Shown: positions 1-12,178, counted from the first letter of the stretch. The stretch: 64,000 nucleotides of DNA from Alphaproteobacteria bacterium (GCA_017999645.1 JAGNLJ010000004.1:111414-175413), one strand, 5' to 3'. The notes: generated from the sequence alone by a model not told the origin. Made by a program: numbers and translations.

Positions 1-941
1 CTTGCATTGGGTAAAGCACATTCCCCAGATTTCAAAATAGTTCTTTCGTCATTTTGCAAACGCGCGTTCATGATTTTTTGTTTTTGTTCGGGTGAAGACG
101 CCCCCCTTACATAGGGACTCCAGAAGAACACGCCCGTACGCCTGACTTTAAAATGACCCCGAACAAGAGCTGCCGCCATGGACTCGGAAGCTTCTTTTTC
201 CGACATTGCCGGGCTTTCTTTTAAAAGCCTCGATACATCAAACTGAATGTTATGCATTGATAGAATATCAGGCTGACCGTTTTTTCTTCTTTTTATATTC
301 AACCTGGAATAATTTTCTTCTGGCTCCATAGGCTGAATAATGTTCGATCTGCTATTCAATAAAAGCAAAACACTCATCACGATACGGCACATGGAATTCC
401 TAGTATCTTCAGCTGCGTGCACAAATTCCACAGGTCCTTTCAACGGTGTAAAAAATTTAAAACCTTCTTCTGATATTAAATAATGGTTTTTGCCTTTCAT
501 ATACATCGGCAGGTGATTAAGATTGCTGATAGATCCTACATTTTTTAAAGAAATTCCCCCCGAAACTGTTTCAAGAAGCCAGCCAAACCTGTCCATATCA
601 CCCGGAGTAGAATATTCAATCCATGTTTTGGGAAAAGGAAGTTTGGCAAATTTGTAAGCCCGCAAAAGAGTTTCCGTCGGCGTGCGATCCATTTTAGCAA
701 CAGCAGCCCCTACACGATGATCAAGCGCGAACCGCATTGAGGAAGACAAATGAGACGAAATATCTGTGATGTCCTGATATAACGGTGTAACCTGAGCTGC
801 AAACATAAGTGCAACCTCCGGGTTGATCTGCGCAGCAGGGCTTTGAAAAATAGATTTTGCCCTGCCGCGAAAAAAATCCGCACGATTTTTATTCATGGCA
901 TGGGCTGTATTCAAAATATTTTGAGCAAGTGACTGATACAT
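1..941 (-). CDS. Unknown protein, C-terminus cut off by the window edge
   Basis: An open frame of 313 codons reads leftward from ATG at 941 and leaves the window still open. The start follows a GGAG ribosome site and a TTGACA promoter element. The protein begins MYQSLAQNIL and has no signal peptide or clear membrane segment. Near the visible end it carries VRGHFKVRRTGVFFWSPYVRG-like spacing: a VRGHF motif, then FFWSPYVRG. This resembles the 'VRGHW...W..HVRG' motif I recall from phage-linked and plasmid-linked hypothetical proteins of proteobacteria, but I cannot name a family. The base composition looks more AT-rich than the neighbouring genes, which could mean recent acquisition. Function is unknown. 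Confidence 0.75.
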   Translation of the reverse strand, partial: MYQSLAQNILNTAHAMNKNRADFFRGRAKSIFQSPAAQINPEVALMFAAQVTPLYQDITDISSHLSSSMRFALDHRVGAAVAKMDRTPTETLLRAYKFAKLPFPKTWIEYSTPGDMDRFGWLLETVSGGISLKNVGSISNLNHLPMYMKGKNHYLISEEGFKFFTPLKGPVEFVHAAEDTRNSMCRIVMSVLLLLNSRSNIIQPMEPEENYSRLNIKRRKNGQPDILSMHNIQFDVSRLLKESPAMSEKEASESMAAALVRGHFKVRRTGVFFWSPYVRGASSPEQKQKIMNARLQNDERTILKSGECALPNA

Positions 942-966
942 TAATAACTCCAGTAATACTGAACCG

Positions 967-995
967 GTTTTACACATATCCAGTTTTTATGTCAA
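967..995 (-). promoter_or_regulatory. Likely sigma-70 promoter of the leftmost gene
   Basis: Read on the minus strand there is a perfect TTGACA (995-990), a 17-bp spacer and TAAAAC (972-967), placed about 25 bp before the ATG at 941. A small palindrome (aaccggtt) overlaps the -10 region and could be an operator. The call is from pattern only. Confidence 0.5.
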
Positions 996-1018
996 CTTAA
1001 TGTGCGAAAATGACAGGA

Positions 1019-1059
1019 ATGGATTGCTTCGTCAGCCTACCGGCTTCCTCGTAATGACG
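1019..1059. repeat. Half copy of the GTCATTGCGAG...GAAGCAATCC dispersed repeat
   Basis: This segment matches the right arm of the full repeats at 2343-2428 and, more loosely, 24167-24255 (core TGGATTGCTTCGTCAGCC, then cctcgtaatgacg), with one or two base changes against the 2343-2428 copy. The left arm is absent, so it is a truncated copy lying just beyond the 3' end of the lipase gene. Confidence 0.75.
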
Positions 1060-1082
1060 ATGGCGTCATCCCTGCCCTTGCG

Positions 1083-2303
1083 TCAGGCCTGTGAGGTGGA
1101 CCACATGGCGATGTAGAACAGGCCTGTAAGGAATCCGCCGAGAAGAACGGCGCCGAGAACGAGGCGCACAACAAACGAGAAATATTTCTGGAATTTCGTT
1201 TTCTGGTACGGCGTGTATTTCCATGAAGAAGATGGGGACGGGGACGGCTCCATGAACACGTCCATATATTTGTCGCCGAGATGCGCGAGGCCGGAGCGCA
1301 TGAAATACATCGAGAATAAAATATACATGAGTGATGGCAGGATGATGTTTTTGAGCGGCGGCATGTTCTTGCCGATCCAGGCAAATGTGCGGCGCATGTT
1401 GTAGTAGAATTTCTCGGTGGAGTCGCTGTGGGGGCCGAGGGCCTGGATTTTTTCCTCCTCCATGAAGTTCAAAAGAAAATCCATGTCCATGTTGGAATTT
1501 TTTTCGCGTATTTCGCGCGCGCCTTCGCCGTGATGGACGGCGCCGGTGTAATCGATGTAGATCAGTTTTCCGACAGTGCGGTATCCGAGGAAACTGAACG
1601 GAACCTTGCAGACGATGTCGCGCTGGTTAACGACGGAATACGTGATGTCGCCGAGCGTTTTGTCTGAGCCTTTGATGGTTGCTTTTGTATAGCGGTCTGC
1701 CGTGCCGAGGAAACAGGCCTTCGGCGCGCCGAAGGTAACGACGGAACCGAGCGGAAAATCGCGGGCAAGACCCAGCGCCGCCATGTGCGCGATGCCGCCG
1801 CCGAGCGAATGGCCGCAGAGCGTCACGGATTCAACATCAGCGGGAAGCGAAGCGAGCCATTTGCGAACCTGTCCACGAACGCTGAACCACGCCGTTCCGA
1901 AACCGAAATGGCGGATCGGCCAGTAGAACGGGATGAGGAGAAAATCGTAGACCCAGTCGAGCGGACTGGAGGAGCCGCGAAAAGCGATGCAGGCGGTTTT
2001 GTCTTTAAGGCAGGCGATTGCCTGTGTGCCGGTGAGGCGCCCTTGTATTTTCTGAGCGTGCGTGAATTCCGCGCCCTTGAGTTCTTCGGCCAGATGATCG
2101 AGCGGATCGTAGACGACAAAACTGAACTGCAGCGCCTTGCGGACGATTTCAAGCTCGGCATTGTTAGCGTTGGCAAGCACGTTTGCGCGGAGGATTTGTT
2201 CCGCCGCCGGCGTTTCGGATATCTCGACCGGCGGAACGATGTCGGTGGCCTTCAGCGGGCGGTTCGGGAGTTCCGACAGTGACGGGGCTTTTAGAATTTT
2301 CAT
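1083..2303 (-). CDS. Class 3 (alpha/beta-hydrolase) lipase family protein
   Basis: The 406-residue protein has the lipase nucleophile elbow GHSLGGG with the serine near residue 166, followed by a VNQRDIV segment that would supply the aspartate and an HH pair about 30 residues later that may supply the histidine. This order is that of fungal-type class 3 lipases, which hydrolyse acylglycerols. Two hydrophobic stretches near the C-terminus (about 323-340 and 380-400) suggest membrane anchoring with the catalytic domain on one face. The region after the hydrolase domain is proline- and serine-rich. The substrate cannot be read from sequence. The gene stands alone between two copies of a dispersed repeat. 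Confidence 0.8.
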   Translation of the reverse strand: MKILKAPSLSELPNRPLKATDIVPPVEISETPAAEQILRANVLANANNAELEIVRKALQFSFVVYDPLDHLAEELKGAEFTHAQKIQGRLTGTQAIACLKDKTACIAFRGSSSPLDWVYDFLLIPFYWPIRHFGFGTAWFSVRGQVRKWLASLPADVESVTLCGHSLGGGIAHMAALGLARDFPLGSVVTFGAPKACFLGTADRYTKATIKGSDKTLGDITYSVVNQRDIVCKVPFSFLGYRTVGKLIYIDYTGAVHHGEGAREIREKNSNMDMDFLLNFMEEEKIQALGPHSDSTEKFYYNMRRTFAWIGKNMPPLKNIILPSLMYILFSMYFMRSGLAHLGDKYMDVFMEPSPSPSSSWKYTPYQKTKFQKYFSFVVRLVLGAVLLGGFLTGLFYIAMWSTSQA

Positions 2304-2342
2304 GAAAAGGAATATATTCGCAGCATATCAGTTTATCAATGC

Positions 2343-2428
2343 CGTCATTGCGAGCGAACAACATGAGCGAAGCAATCCATTTTAAGTCTGGATTGCTTCG
2401 TCAGCCTAACGGCTTCCTCGCAATGACG
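2343..2428. repeat. Full 86-bp imperfect palindromic dispersed repeat
   Basis: It starts CGTCATTGCGAGCG, ends CTCGCAATGACG and has a central pair of GAAGCAATCCA / TGGATTGCTTC arms, so the transcript would fold into a long hairpin. It lies between the 5' end of the lipase gene and the 3' end of yqeY. A second full copy is at 24167-24255 and a half copy at 1019-1059. Confidence 0.85.
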
Positions 2429-2429
2429 A

Positions 2430-2882
2430 TTAACCCAGCTTCTGCTTCACGACCGCACCGGCCTTGCCCATGTCGAGCTGGCCTGCGTACTGGGCCTTGA
2501 GCGCGCCCATGACCTTGCCCATGTCTTTTTGAGATGCGGCGCCAGTTTCGGCGATGAGCTTGACGACGATGGCTTCGACTTCGGCATCGCTCTTCTGCGC
2601 GGGGAGGAAACGCTCGATGACTTTGACCTCGGCCTCTTCCTTCGTGGCGAGGTCCTCGCGCTTGTTGTCGCGGAAGATGGTGATCGACTCTTTACGCTGC
2701 TTGATCATGCCCTGGAGCATGGAGAGGATATCAGCGTCTGTGACTTCTTTCCCAGACGGGCGCGCGTCGATGTCCTTTTGCTTGAGGCCCGCGTTGATGA
2801 GGCGGATGGTGCCGACGGCAACCTGGTCTCCGCCTTTCATGGCGGTCTTGAGGGCGTCGTTGAATTCTGTGCGTTTGCTCAC
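2430..2882 (-). CDS. yqeY: GatB/YqeY domain protein
   Basis: The 150-residue protein matches the small stand-alone YqeY family: an N-terminal helical part (KRTEFNDALKTAMKGGD) and a C-terminal domain related to the tail of GatB, ending GKAGAVVKQKLG. YqeY proteins are thought to bind tRNA or modulate tRNA-dependent amidation; the exact role is not settled. The start is GTG at 2882, preceded by GGAAAG. It is divergent from carA, with a shared intergenic region of about 77 bp. Confidence 0.88.
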   Translation of the reverse strand: MSKRTEFNDALKTAMKGGDQVAVGTIRLINAGLKQKDIDARPSGKEVTDADILSMLQGMIKQRKESITIFRDNKREDLATKEEAEVKVIERFLPAQKSDAEVEAIVVKLIAETGAASQKDMGKVMGALKAQYAGQLDMGKAGAVVKQKLG

Positions 2883-2959
2883 GATTTTTCTTTCCTTTTA
2901 GGTCCAAAGTGATTATTAAATCTTTTTCTAGCGGCATCAAGCTAGAAAGACCAGCAACA

Positions 2960-4132
2960 ATGACAAGTTTAAAGGCCTCAAAACAACCCCGAAACGCGAC
3001 CGGGGTGATTATTCTGGCTGACGGAAAAGTCATATGGGGCAAGGGTTTCGGGGCTCCTTCCAAGGCTGTAGGCGAGATCTGTTTCAACACTTCGATCACC
3101 GGGTACCAGGAGATTCTCACCGACCCGAGCTACGCCGGCCAGATTATCAATTTTACATTCCCCCATATCGGCAATGTCGGCACCAACGATGAAGACATCG
3201 AAACCGTGAACCCGGCCAGCCGGGGCCTGATCGTGCGCGAGGACATTACCAACCCCTCAAGCTGGCGCTCGCAGAAGCATTTCGACACATGGCTGAAAAG
3301 CTACAATTTACCCGGCATCTGCGACGTGGACACACGCGCCCTCACCCGCCTGATCCGCGACGGCGGCGCGCCGGTGGGGATTATCTGTCATGCGCCGGAC
3401 GGGAAATTCGACCTCAAGGCCCTGCATGAAGAAGCGAAGAGCTGGCCGGGGCTGGAGGGCATGGATCTCGCCAAGGAGGTTTCCTGCACGCAGATGTATA
3501 AATGGGACGAGGCGCAATGGGTGCTCGGCCAGGGTTATCAGAAGCAGGACAAGCCGCAATTCAAGGTCGTGGCGGTCGATTACGGCGCGAAGCGGAATAT
3601 CCTGAGATGTCTGGCCGCTGCGGGATGCGAGGTTGTCGTAGTGCCCGGCAATTCGAGCGCCGAGGATGTCATGAGCCACAAGCCGGACGGGGTTTTCCTG
3701 TCGAACGGCCCGGGCGACCCGGCGGCGACGGGCAAATATGCCGTGCCGATGATCAAGGCGCTTTTGACCAGGAACATCCCGATTTTCGGGATTTGCCTCG
3801 GGCACCAGATGCTGGCGCTGGCGCTGGGCGGTGAAACGACGAAGATGAATCTGGGTCACCGCGGCGCGAACCAGCCGGTGAAGGATCTGACCACCGGCAA
3901 GGTCGAAATTACATCCCAGAACCATGGCTTCCACGTGATTTCTGAGTCGCTGCCACAAGATGTGGAAGTGACCCATGTGAGCCTGTTCGATGGTTCAAAT
4001 GAAGGTTTAAGAGTTAAAGGCAAGCCCGTGTTCTCAGTGCAATATCACCCTGAGGCGTCACCCGGCCCGCAGGACAGTCATTATCTGTTCGAGCGTTTCG
4101 TCGATAATATCAAGAAAGCGAAGGCGGCATGA
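2960..4132 (+). CDS. carA: Carbamoyl-phosphate synthase small (glutaminase) subunit
   Basis: CarA releases ammonia from glutamine for the synthase subunit CarB, at the head of pyrimidine and arginine synthesis. The N-terminal CPSase domain (GVIILADGKVIWGKGFG) is followed by a class I glutamine amidotransferase domain with the nucleophile motif GICLGHQ and the His-Glu pair in QYHPEASPGP. An in-frame GTG at 2909 exists, but ATG at 2960 gives 390 residues, the usual family length, and the extra residues are not typical, so I chose 2960. The stop overlaps the next start by 4 bp (ATGA), so it is translationally coupled to the carbonic anhydrase gene. Confidence 0.95.
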   Translation: MTSLKASKQPRNATGVIILADGKVIWGKGFGAPSKAVGEICFNTSITGYQEILTDPSYAGQIINFTFPHIGNVGTNDEDIETVNPASRGLIVREDITNPSSWRSQKHFDTWLKSYNLPGICDVDTRALTRLIRDGGAPVGIICHAPDGKFDLKALHEEAKSWPGLEGMDLAKEVSCTQMYKWDEAQWVLGQGYQKQDKPQFKVVAVDYGAKRNILRCLAAAGCEVVVVPGNSSAEDVMSHKPDGVFLSNGPGDPAATGKYAVPMIKALLTRNIPIFGICLGHQMLALALGGETTKMNLGHRGANQPVKDLTTGKVEITSQNHGFHVISESLPQDVEVTHVSLFDGSNEGLRVKGKPVFSVQYHPEASPGPQDSHYLFERFVDNIKKAKAA

Positions 4133-4785
4133 CGGAAACGCTGCTGAAAGGCTTCAAGGAATTCTGCGCCGACGCTTACGACAGCGAGTCGAACGTCATG
4201 GGCAAGCTGGTCGAGGAAGGCCAGAACCCGGAATATTTCATCATTTCCTGTATCGACTCCCGTTCCAACCCCGGCACGATCTTCCGCCCCGCCCCCGGCA
4301 CATTCATGGCCTACAAAGCGATGGGCGCGATTGTCAGGCCTTACACAAAAGGCACGGCGCTGGCGGCGGGCCTGCAATTCGCCCTGCATCACTGCAAGGT
4401 GCGTAAAATTATCCTGCTCGGGCATACACGATGCGGCGCGGTCCAGGCGCTGGTCGATAAAATCGACGACCCGGAAATTTCGGACTTCATCGATGTGGCG
4501 CAGACCGCCCTTGCGAAGGCGAAGGCACAAGGCGGACCCAGCCTCGATCACGATGCGTTATTGCACAAGATGGAAGAGCAGCTCGTGATGCTCAGCGTCA
4601 AGAATCTCAAAACCTATCCGAGTGTTAAATCGCTGCTCAAAGACGGATCGCTGGAGATTGTGCCGTGGCTGTTTGAACTGGAGACAGGAACACTGAAAAA
4701 ACACGACCCGGAAACGGATACATTCATCCCCGTGCCGGGACAAAGCGAACATAAAAATTACAGACGCAAGAACGTCAGGAACTGA
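4129..4785 (+). CDS. Beta-class carbonic anhydrase inside the car operon
   Basis: The 218-residue enzyme would convert CO2 to bicarbonate. The zinc ligands of beta carbonic anhydrases are visible: CIDSR (Cys41, with Asp43 and Arg45 as the catalytic dyad) and HTRC (His99, Cys102). There is no signal peptide, so it acts in the cytoplasm. It overlaps carA by 4 bp and ends 6 bp before carB. Bicarbonate is a direct substrate of carbamoyl-phosphate synthase, so the placement suggests local supply to CarAB. The reaction is well supported by motifs; the supply role is inference from position. The charged C-terminus (SEHKNYRRKNVRN) lies beyond the core domain. Confidence 0.93.
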   Translation: MTETLLKGFKEFCADAYDSESNVMGKLVEEGQNPEYFIISCIDSRSNPGTIFRPAPGTFMAYKAMGAIVRPYTKGTALAAGLQFALHHCKVRKIILLGHTRCGAVQALVDKIDDPEISDFIDVAQTALAKAKAQGGPSLDHDALLHKMEEQLVMLSVKNLKTYPSVKSLLKDGSLEIVPWLFELETGTLKKHDPETDTFIPVPGQSEHKNYRRKNVRN

Positions 4786-4791
4786 GGAACA

Positions 4792-8130
<3,339 letters not shown>

Positions 8131-8166
8131 TTGACGAAATGGCCTAACCCCCCTATCTTTAAAGCC

Positions 8167-8186
8167 ATCCCGGCTTGCGCCGGGAT
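8167..8186. repeat. 20-bp hairpin repeat (8-bp arms, 4-base loop)
   Basis: Arms ATCCCGGC and GCCGGGAT flank the loop TTGC. It lies between carB and greA with no following T-run, so it is better read as a member of a dispersed hairpin family (see 9926, 54592, 54631 and 57313) than as a terminator. Confidence 0.75.
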
Positions 8187-8209
8187 ATTGCTGTAAAAAG
8201 GAAGCATAC

Positions 8210-8683
8210 GTGGAAAAAATCCCGATGACGCCGCAGGGTTTAGTAGACCTTGAGGCCGAACTGAAGAACCTGAAATCGGTCCAGCGCCCGGCGATCATCG
8301 AGGCGATTGCGACGGCGCGCGCGCATGGCGATTTGTCCGAGAACGCGGAATATCACGCGGCCAAGGAGCAGCAGAGCTTCATCGAGGGCCGCATCAAGGA
8401 ACTCGAGGCCGTCACCAGCAAGGCGCAGATCATCGACCCGGCGACGATGTCGGGCAACGTGGTGAAGTTCGGCGCGTCGGTGAAAATTATCGATGAAGAT
8501 ACGGACGTTGAAGAGACCTACATGATCGTCGGTGAATACGAAGCCAACGCCGAGAAGAAAAAAATTTCCATCACCGCCCCTATCGCGCGCGCGCTGATCG
8601 GAAAAACGGTCGGCGATTCCGTCGAGGTGCGCACACCCGGCGGTAAAAAATGTTATGAAATCGCGGAAGTGAAATACAAGTAA
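8210..8683 (+). CDS. greA: Transcription elongation factor GreA
   Basis: The 157-residue factor stimulates transcript cleavage in backtracked RNA polymerase. It shows the N-terminal coiled coil ([19 protein letters not shown]), the tip motif region ([18 protein letters not shown]) with its acidic residues, and the C-terminal FKBP-like domain ([22 protein letters not shown]). The start is GTG at 8210 with AAGGAAG 5-11 bp upstream. It lies 79 bp after carB on the same strand, separated by a hairpin repeat. Confidence 0.96.
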   Translation: MEKIPMTPQGLVDLEAELKNLKSVQRPAIIEAIATARAHGDLSENAEYHAAKEQQSFIEGRIKELEAVTSKAQIIDPATMSGNVVKFGASVKIIDEDTDVEETYMIVGEYEANAEKKKISITAPIARALIGKTVGDSVEVRTPGGKKCYEIAEVKYK

Positions 8684-8689
8684 GGACTA

Positions 8690-9163
8690 CTACTCATCAA
8701 TCGGAACGCCGGGATCTTCCTTGATCGAGCGAATTGCCAGCGACGATTTCACCGACGTGACGTTTGCCATTTTCGTCAGTTCATTTGTCAGGAAGCTCTG
8801 GTAGCTATCCCAATCGCGGGCGACGATACGGAGGATGAAATCAACCTCGCCGGCCAGCATGTGACATTCGCGAACCATCGGCCATTCACGGACCTGCTTC
8901 TCGAATTTCGAGAGTTCGTTTTCAGCGTGGCTGTTGAGCTTGACCATCGCGAAAACGCTGACGGTATAGCCCAGTGTGGAAGGGCTTAAATGGGCGTGGT
9001 AGCTTTTGATGTAGCCGGCTTCCTCCAGTGCACGCACACGGCGAAGGCATGGCGGCGCGGAGATGCCTACGTTTTTGGCTAATTCGACATTGGTGATGCG
9101 GCCATTGTCCTGAAGATCGCGGAGGATTTTTTTGTCGATTTTGTCTAGTTTGGAACGGCGCAT
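8690..9163 (-). CDS. Lrp/AsnC family transcriptional regulator
   Basis: The 157-residue protein has the Lrp layout: an N-terminal winged helix-turn-helix (LDKIDKKILRDLQDNGRIT, then NVELAKNVGISAPPCLRRV) and a C-terminal RAM ligand-binding domain (EVDFILRIVARDWDSYQSFL). Such proteins usually sense an amino acid and act as dimers or octamers. It converges with greA (6 bp apart) and is divergent from the ELM1-family gene, so the 146-bp gap at 9164-9309 probably holds both promoters. The target genes cannot be told. Confidence 0.92.
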   Translation of the reverse strand: MRRSKLDKIDKKILRDLQDNGRITNVELAKNVGISAPPCLRRVRALEEAGYIKSYHAHLSPSTLGYTVSVFAMVKLNSHAENELSKFEKQVREWPMVRECHMLAGEVDFILRIVARDWDSYQSFLTNELTKMANVTSVKSSLAIRSIKEDPGVPIDE

Positions 9164-9309
9164 GAATAATCACTGCCCTTTAAATAAGGATTTTAGAATT
9201 AATACCGGGTTTGATATAAAGTTGCGCGAGGGTTGATGCAAGGCTTTTCTTTTTTAAATATTACGAAACTTATCGCTTGACAGCTCATGGTTGAAAGACG
9301 ACTCGAACA

Positions 9310-10266
9310 ATGAAGTGCTGGATCATTACAGAGGGCATGGCCGGAACGGAAAATCAATGCCTTGGCGTGGCCGAGGCGCTGGGCGTTTCAGCCGAGGTAA
9401 AGCGCATTACACTGCACCAGCCGTGGAAGAGTTTTTCGCCGTGGCTGGGGTTTGAACATGCGGGAATTTTCGAGCCCGCTTTATCGCCGCCATGGCCGGA
9501 CCTGGTGATCGCCAGCGGGCGCAAGAGCATTGCCACTTCGCGTTACATTAGAAAAGCCAGTAACGGAAAAACTTTCACGGTACAGATTCAGGACCCGCGG
9601 GTTTCACCCGCGCAGTTCGATCTTGTCGCCCTCCCCGCACACGACCCGACGCGTGGAAGCAATGTAATCGTGACGGATGCGAGCCCAAACAGAATCACGC
9701 CGGAAAAACTGGCGGCGGCGCGGGAGAAATCCAGCGCGTTAGGAAAACTGAAAGGCCCTCGCGTGGCGGTGCTGGTGGGTGGCGACAGCAAGTCACATAA
9801 GATGACAAAACAAATTACGCAGAATCTGGCCGCGCAGTTGAAAAAACTGGGTGCCGGATTGATGGTGACGACGTCGAGGAGAACCGGTGAAGAGAATGCG
9901 AAGATTTTGCGCGATGGTTTACTGGACCCCGGCTTTCGCCGGGGTTACGGAGAAGAAGATATTTTCTTCTGGGATGGTACAGGCGAGAATCCGTATTTCG
10001 GCATGCTGGCGTGGGCGGATTTTATAATTGTGACGGAAGACAGCGCGTCGATGCTGTCCGATGCCGCGACGACGGGAAAACCGGTTTACGTGATTTCGCT
10101 CAAGGGCGGATCAAAGCGGCTGGATCAATTGCATGAAAACCTGCGGCAAAAAGGAATCACCCGCCCCTTCGACAGCAGGTTAGAGAGCTGGAGCTATGAG
10201 CCCTTACGGGATTCGCAGAAAATAGCCGATGAAATAAGGGCCCGGATGGCTGGACATCGGGCCTGA
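9310..10266 (+). CDS. Mitochondrial fission ELM1 family protein
   Basis: The 318-residue protein matches the alphaproteobacterial/plant ELM1 family: N-terminal CWIITEGMAGTENQCLGVAEALG, a VALPAHD segment, VLVGGDSKSHKM, and the C-terminal block DGTGENPYFGMLAWADFIIVTEDSASMLSDA. The fold is GT-B-like and the bacterial role is uncertain, probably envelope sugar transfer. Residues 206-213 (DPGFRRGY) are encoded by a 20-bp hairpin repeat inserted in frame just before the conserved block, so they are a recent addition in a tolerant loop. The ribosome site is weak. It precedes trxB by 27 bp and may be co-transcribed with it. Confidence 0.88.
   Translation: MKCWIITEGMAGTENQCLGVAEALGVSAEVKRITLHQPWKSFSPWLGFEHAGIFEPALSPPWPDLVIASGRKSIATSRYIRKASNGKTFTVQIQDPRVSPAQFDLVALPAHDPTRGSNVIVTDASPNRITPEKLAAAREKSSALGKLKGPRVAVLVGGDSKSHKMTKQITQNLAAQLKKLGAGLMVTTSRRTGEENAKILRDGLLDPGFRRGYGEEDIFFWDGTGENPYFGMLAWADFIIVTEDSASMLSDAATTGKPVYVISLKGGSKRLDQLHENLRQKGITRPFDSRLESWSYEPLRDSQKIADEIRARMAGHRA
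9926..9945. repeat. Hairpin repeat inside the ELM1-family coding sequence
   Basis: Arms ACCCCGGC and GCCGGGGT flank the loop TTTC, the same 8-4-8 layout as the intergenic copies at 8167, 54592, 54631 and 57313. Here it is read in frame as part of DPGFRRGY, with no stop or frameshift. Confidence 0.85.
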
Positions 10267-10293
10267 GAAATGTAATTTACTACAGGGGTAAAT

Positions 10294-11259
10294 ATGACCA
10301 ATTTGCATTCCAAAGTCCTGATTATCGGATCCGGCCCGGCCGGGTACACCGCCGCGATTTACGCGGCGCGCGCGAATCTGAAGCCTATTCTTGTGACCGG
10401 GCATGAGCCCGGCGGCCAGTTGATGGTGACGACGGATGTCGAAAATTATCCCGGATTCAAAGATGTGATCCAGGGCCCGTGGCTGATGGAGCAGATGAAG
10501 GCTCAGGCCGAACATGTGGGCACACAACTGGTTACGGATTACATCACCAATGTCGATCTGAATTCCCGCCCCTTCCGTGCGACGGGCGATGGCGGCACGG
10601 TTTATACAGGCGATACGTTGATTATTGCGACGGGCGCGAAGGCCCGATGGCTTGGGTTGCCGAGCGAGGAAAAATTCCGCGGCAAGGGCGTTTCGGCCTG
10701 CGCGACATGCGACGGGTTTTTCTTCAAAGGCAAAGAGGTCGCGATTGTCGGCGGCGGCAACACGGCGGCGGAAGAAGCGATATTCCTGACGAATTTCTGC
10801 TCGAAGGTCACACTCATTCACCGCCGCGATTCACTGAAGGCTGAAAAAATTCTGCAGGACCGATTATTCAAAAATCCGAAGATCAATGTTCTCTGGGACA
10901 CGGTGATCGAGGAAGTTGTCGGTGATGCGAGCGGGATGACGGGCCTTAAGCTGAAAAACATCAAGACCAGCAAGCAAAGCGATTTCACCGCACATGGATT
11001 GTTTGTTGCGATCGGCCATGACCCGGCGACGGAATTGTTCAAGGGTAAGCTCAAGATGGATGAAAGCGGATACATCATCAAAGCGCCGGATTCCACGGCG
11101 ACGGAGATTCCGGGCGTGTTCGCAGCGGGCGACGTGGCCGACCATGTTTACAGACAAGCTGTCACGGCGGCCGGCATGGGATGCATGGCGGCGCTGGAAG
11201 CTGACAGGTTCCTGGCCGCGCACGTAAACGATAAAAAACAGGCGGAAGCCGCGGAATAA
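10294..11259 (+). CDS. trxB: Thioredoxin-disulfide reductase
   Basis: The 321-residue flavoenzyme passes electrons from NADPH to thioredoxin. It shows the FAD-binding GSGPAGYTAAIYAARA at the N-terminus, the redox-active CATC (in SACATCDGFFF, near residue 135), the NADPH-binding GGGNTAAEEA and the C-terminal FAD motif GVFAAGDVAD. Length is typical of low-molecular-weight bacterial TrxB. It is preceded by CAGGGGT. A LysR regulator gene starts 1 bp after its stop. Confidence 0.96.
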   Translation: MTNLHSKVLIIGSGPAGYTAAIYAARANLKPILVTGHEPGGQLMVTTDVENYPGFKDVIQGPWLMEQMKAQAEHVGTQLVTDYITNVDLNSRPFRATGDGGTVYTGDTLIIATGAKARWLGLPSEEKFRGKGVSACATCDGFFFKGKEVAIVGGGNTAAEEAIFLTNFCSKVTLIHRRDSLKAEKILQDRLFKNPKINVLWDTVIEEVVGDASGMTGLKLKNIKTSKQSDFTAHGLFVAIGHDPATELFKGKLKMDESGYIIKAPDSTATEIPGVFAAGDVADHVYRQAVTAAGMGCMAALEADRFLAAHVNDKKQAEAAE

Positions 11260-11260
11260 T

Positions 11261-12178
11261 ATGGACTGGGACAAGCTCCGCATCTTTCACGCCGTCGCCG
11301 AGTCAGGAAGCCTGACGGGCGCAGGCAAAGCGCTTTCCCTCAGCCAGCCAGCCGTATCGCGCCAGATCGCGACACTTGAAGAAAATCTTGGAGTCGGATT
11401 ATTCAGACGTCACGCACGCGGCCTTGTGCTCACCGAGCAAGGCGAAATTCTTTATGAGACGACGAAAGATATTTTTCACCGGCTTTCGGTGGTCAAGGGA
11501 CAGCTTGGCGATACGCGCAAGCGCCCGGAAGGGCAATTGACGATCACGGTTTCGGAATTCGTCGCCTCGACATGGCTCGCGCAGAAGCTCGTGCAGTTCC
11601 GGGAAACCTATCCCGATATCCAGTTGACGATTCTCGTCGACGATAAAATTCTCAAAATCAATCTCAAGGAAGCGGATGCGGCCCTGCGCCTCAGCAAGCC
11701 GACGGAATCGGATTTGATTCACCGCCACCTCGCCTCGATTCACTTTCACATCTGCGGCTCGAAATCGTATTTCGAGAAATACGGACGTCCAAAAATTGTG
11801 AACGAGTTGAAAAACCACAGGCTGATCGGCGTGCCGGAAAATATCACCTGGCCGTTCTCAAATCCGAACTGGTTGTTCGAAGTTGCGGGCGTGAACGAGC
11901 GCACGGCCAATAATCTGATGAAAACGAACTCCATGCAGGCGATTCACCAGGCAGTAAAAACCGGCGCGGGGCTCGCGGTGCTGCCCGATTACCTGATCGC
12001 GAGCGACGAATCCCTGGAGGCCGTATTGCCCCGGCTGGAGCGTCCGCCGGTTGATATGTACTTCATTTATGCCGAGGAGCGGCGCAATTCGCGCCGCCTG
12101 ACGGCATTCCGCGACTTCCTGCTGGAGCACATACAGGCGACTCCTTTCGCGCTTCGGCCTCCGGAATCAAACAGCTAA
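11261..12178 (+). CDS. LysR family transcriptional regulator
   Basis: The 305-residue protein begins with the LysR winged helix-turn-helix (LRIFHAVAESGSLTGAGKAL, SLSQPAVSRQIATLEENLG) and continues with a periplasmic-binding-protein-like effector domain. Its start lies 1 bp beyond the trxB stop, so the two are very likely co-transcribed, which differs from the usual divergent placement of LysR genes beside their targets. A role in redox-linked control is possible from context only. The effector is unknown. Confidence 0.92.
   Translation: MDWDKLRIFHAVAESGSLTGAGKALSLSQPAVSRQIATLEENLGVGLFRRHARGLVLTEQGEILYETTKDIFHRLSVVKGQLGDTRKRPEGQLTITVSEFVASTWLAQKLVQFRETYPDIQLTILVDDKILKINLKEADAALRLSKPTESDLIHRHLASIHFHICGSKSYFEKYGRPKIVNELKNHRLIGVPENITWPFSNPNWLFEVAGVNERTANNLMKTNSMQAIHQAVKTGAGLAVLPDYLIASDESLEAVLPRLERPPVDMYFIYAEERRNSRRLTAFRDFLLEHIQATPFALRPPESNS

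Noticed and set aside
2909..2959. GTG start for carA giving 17 extra residues
   Set aside because: The extra residues do not fit CarA, and ATG 2960 gives the usual family length.
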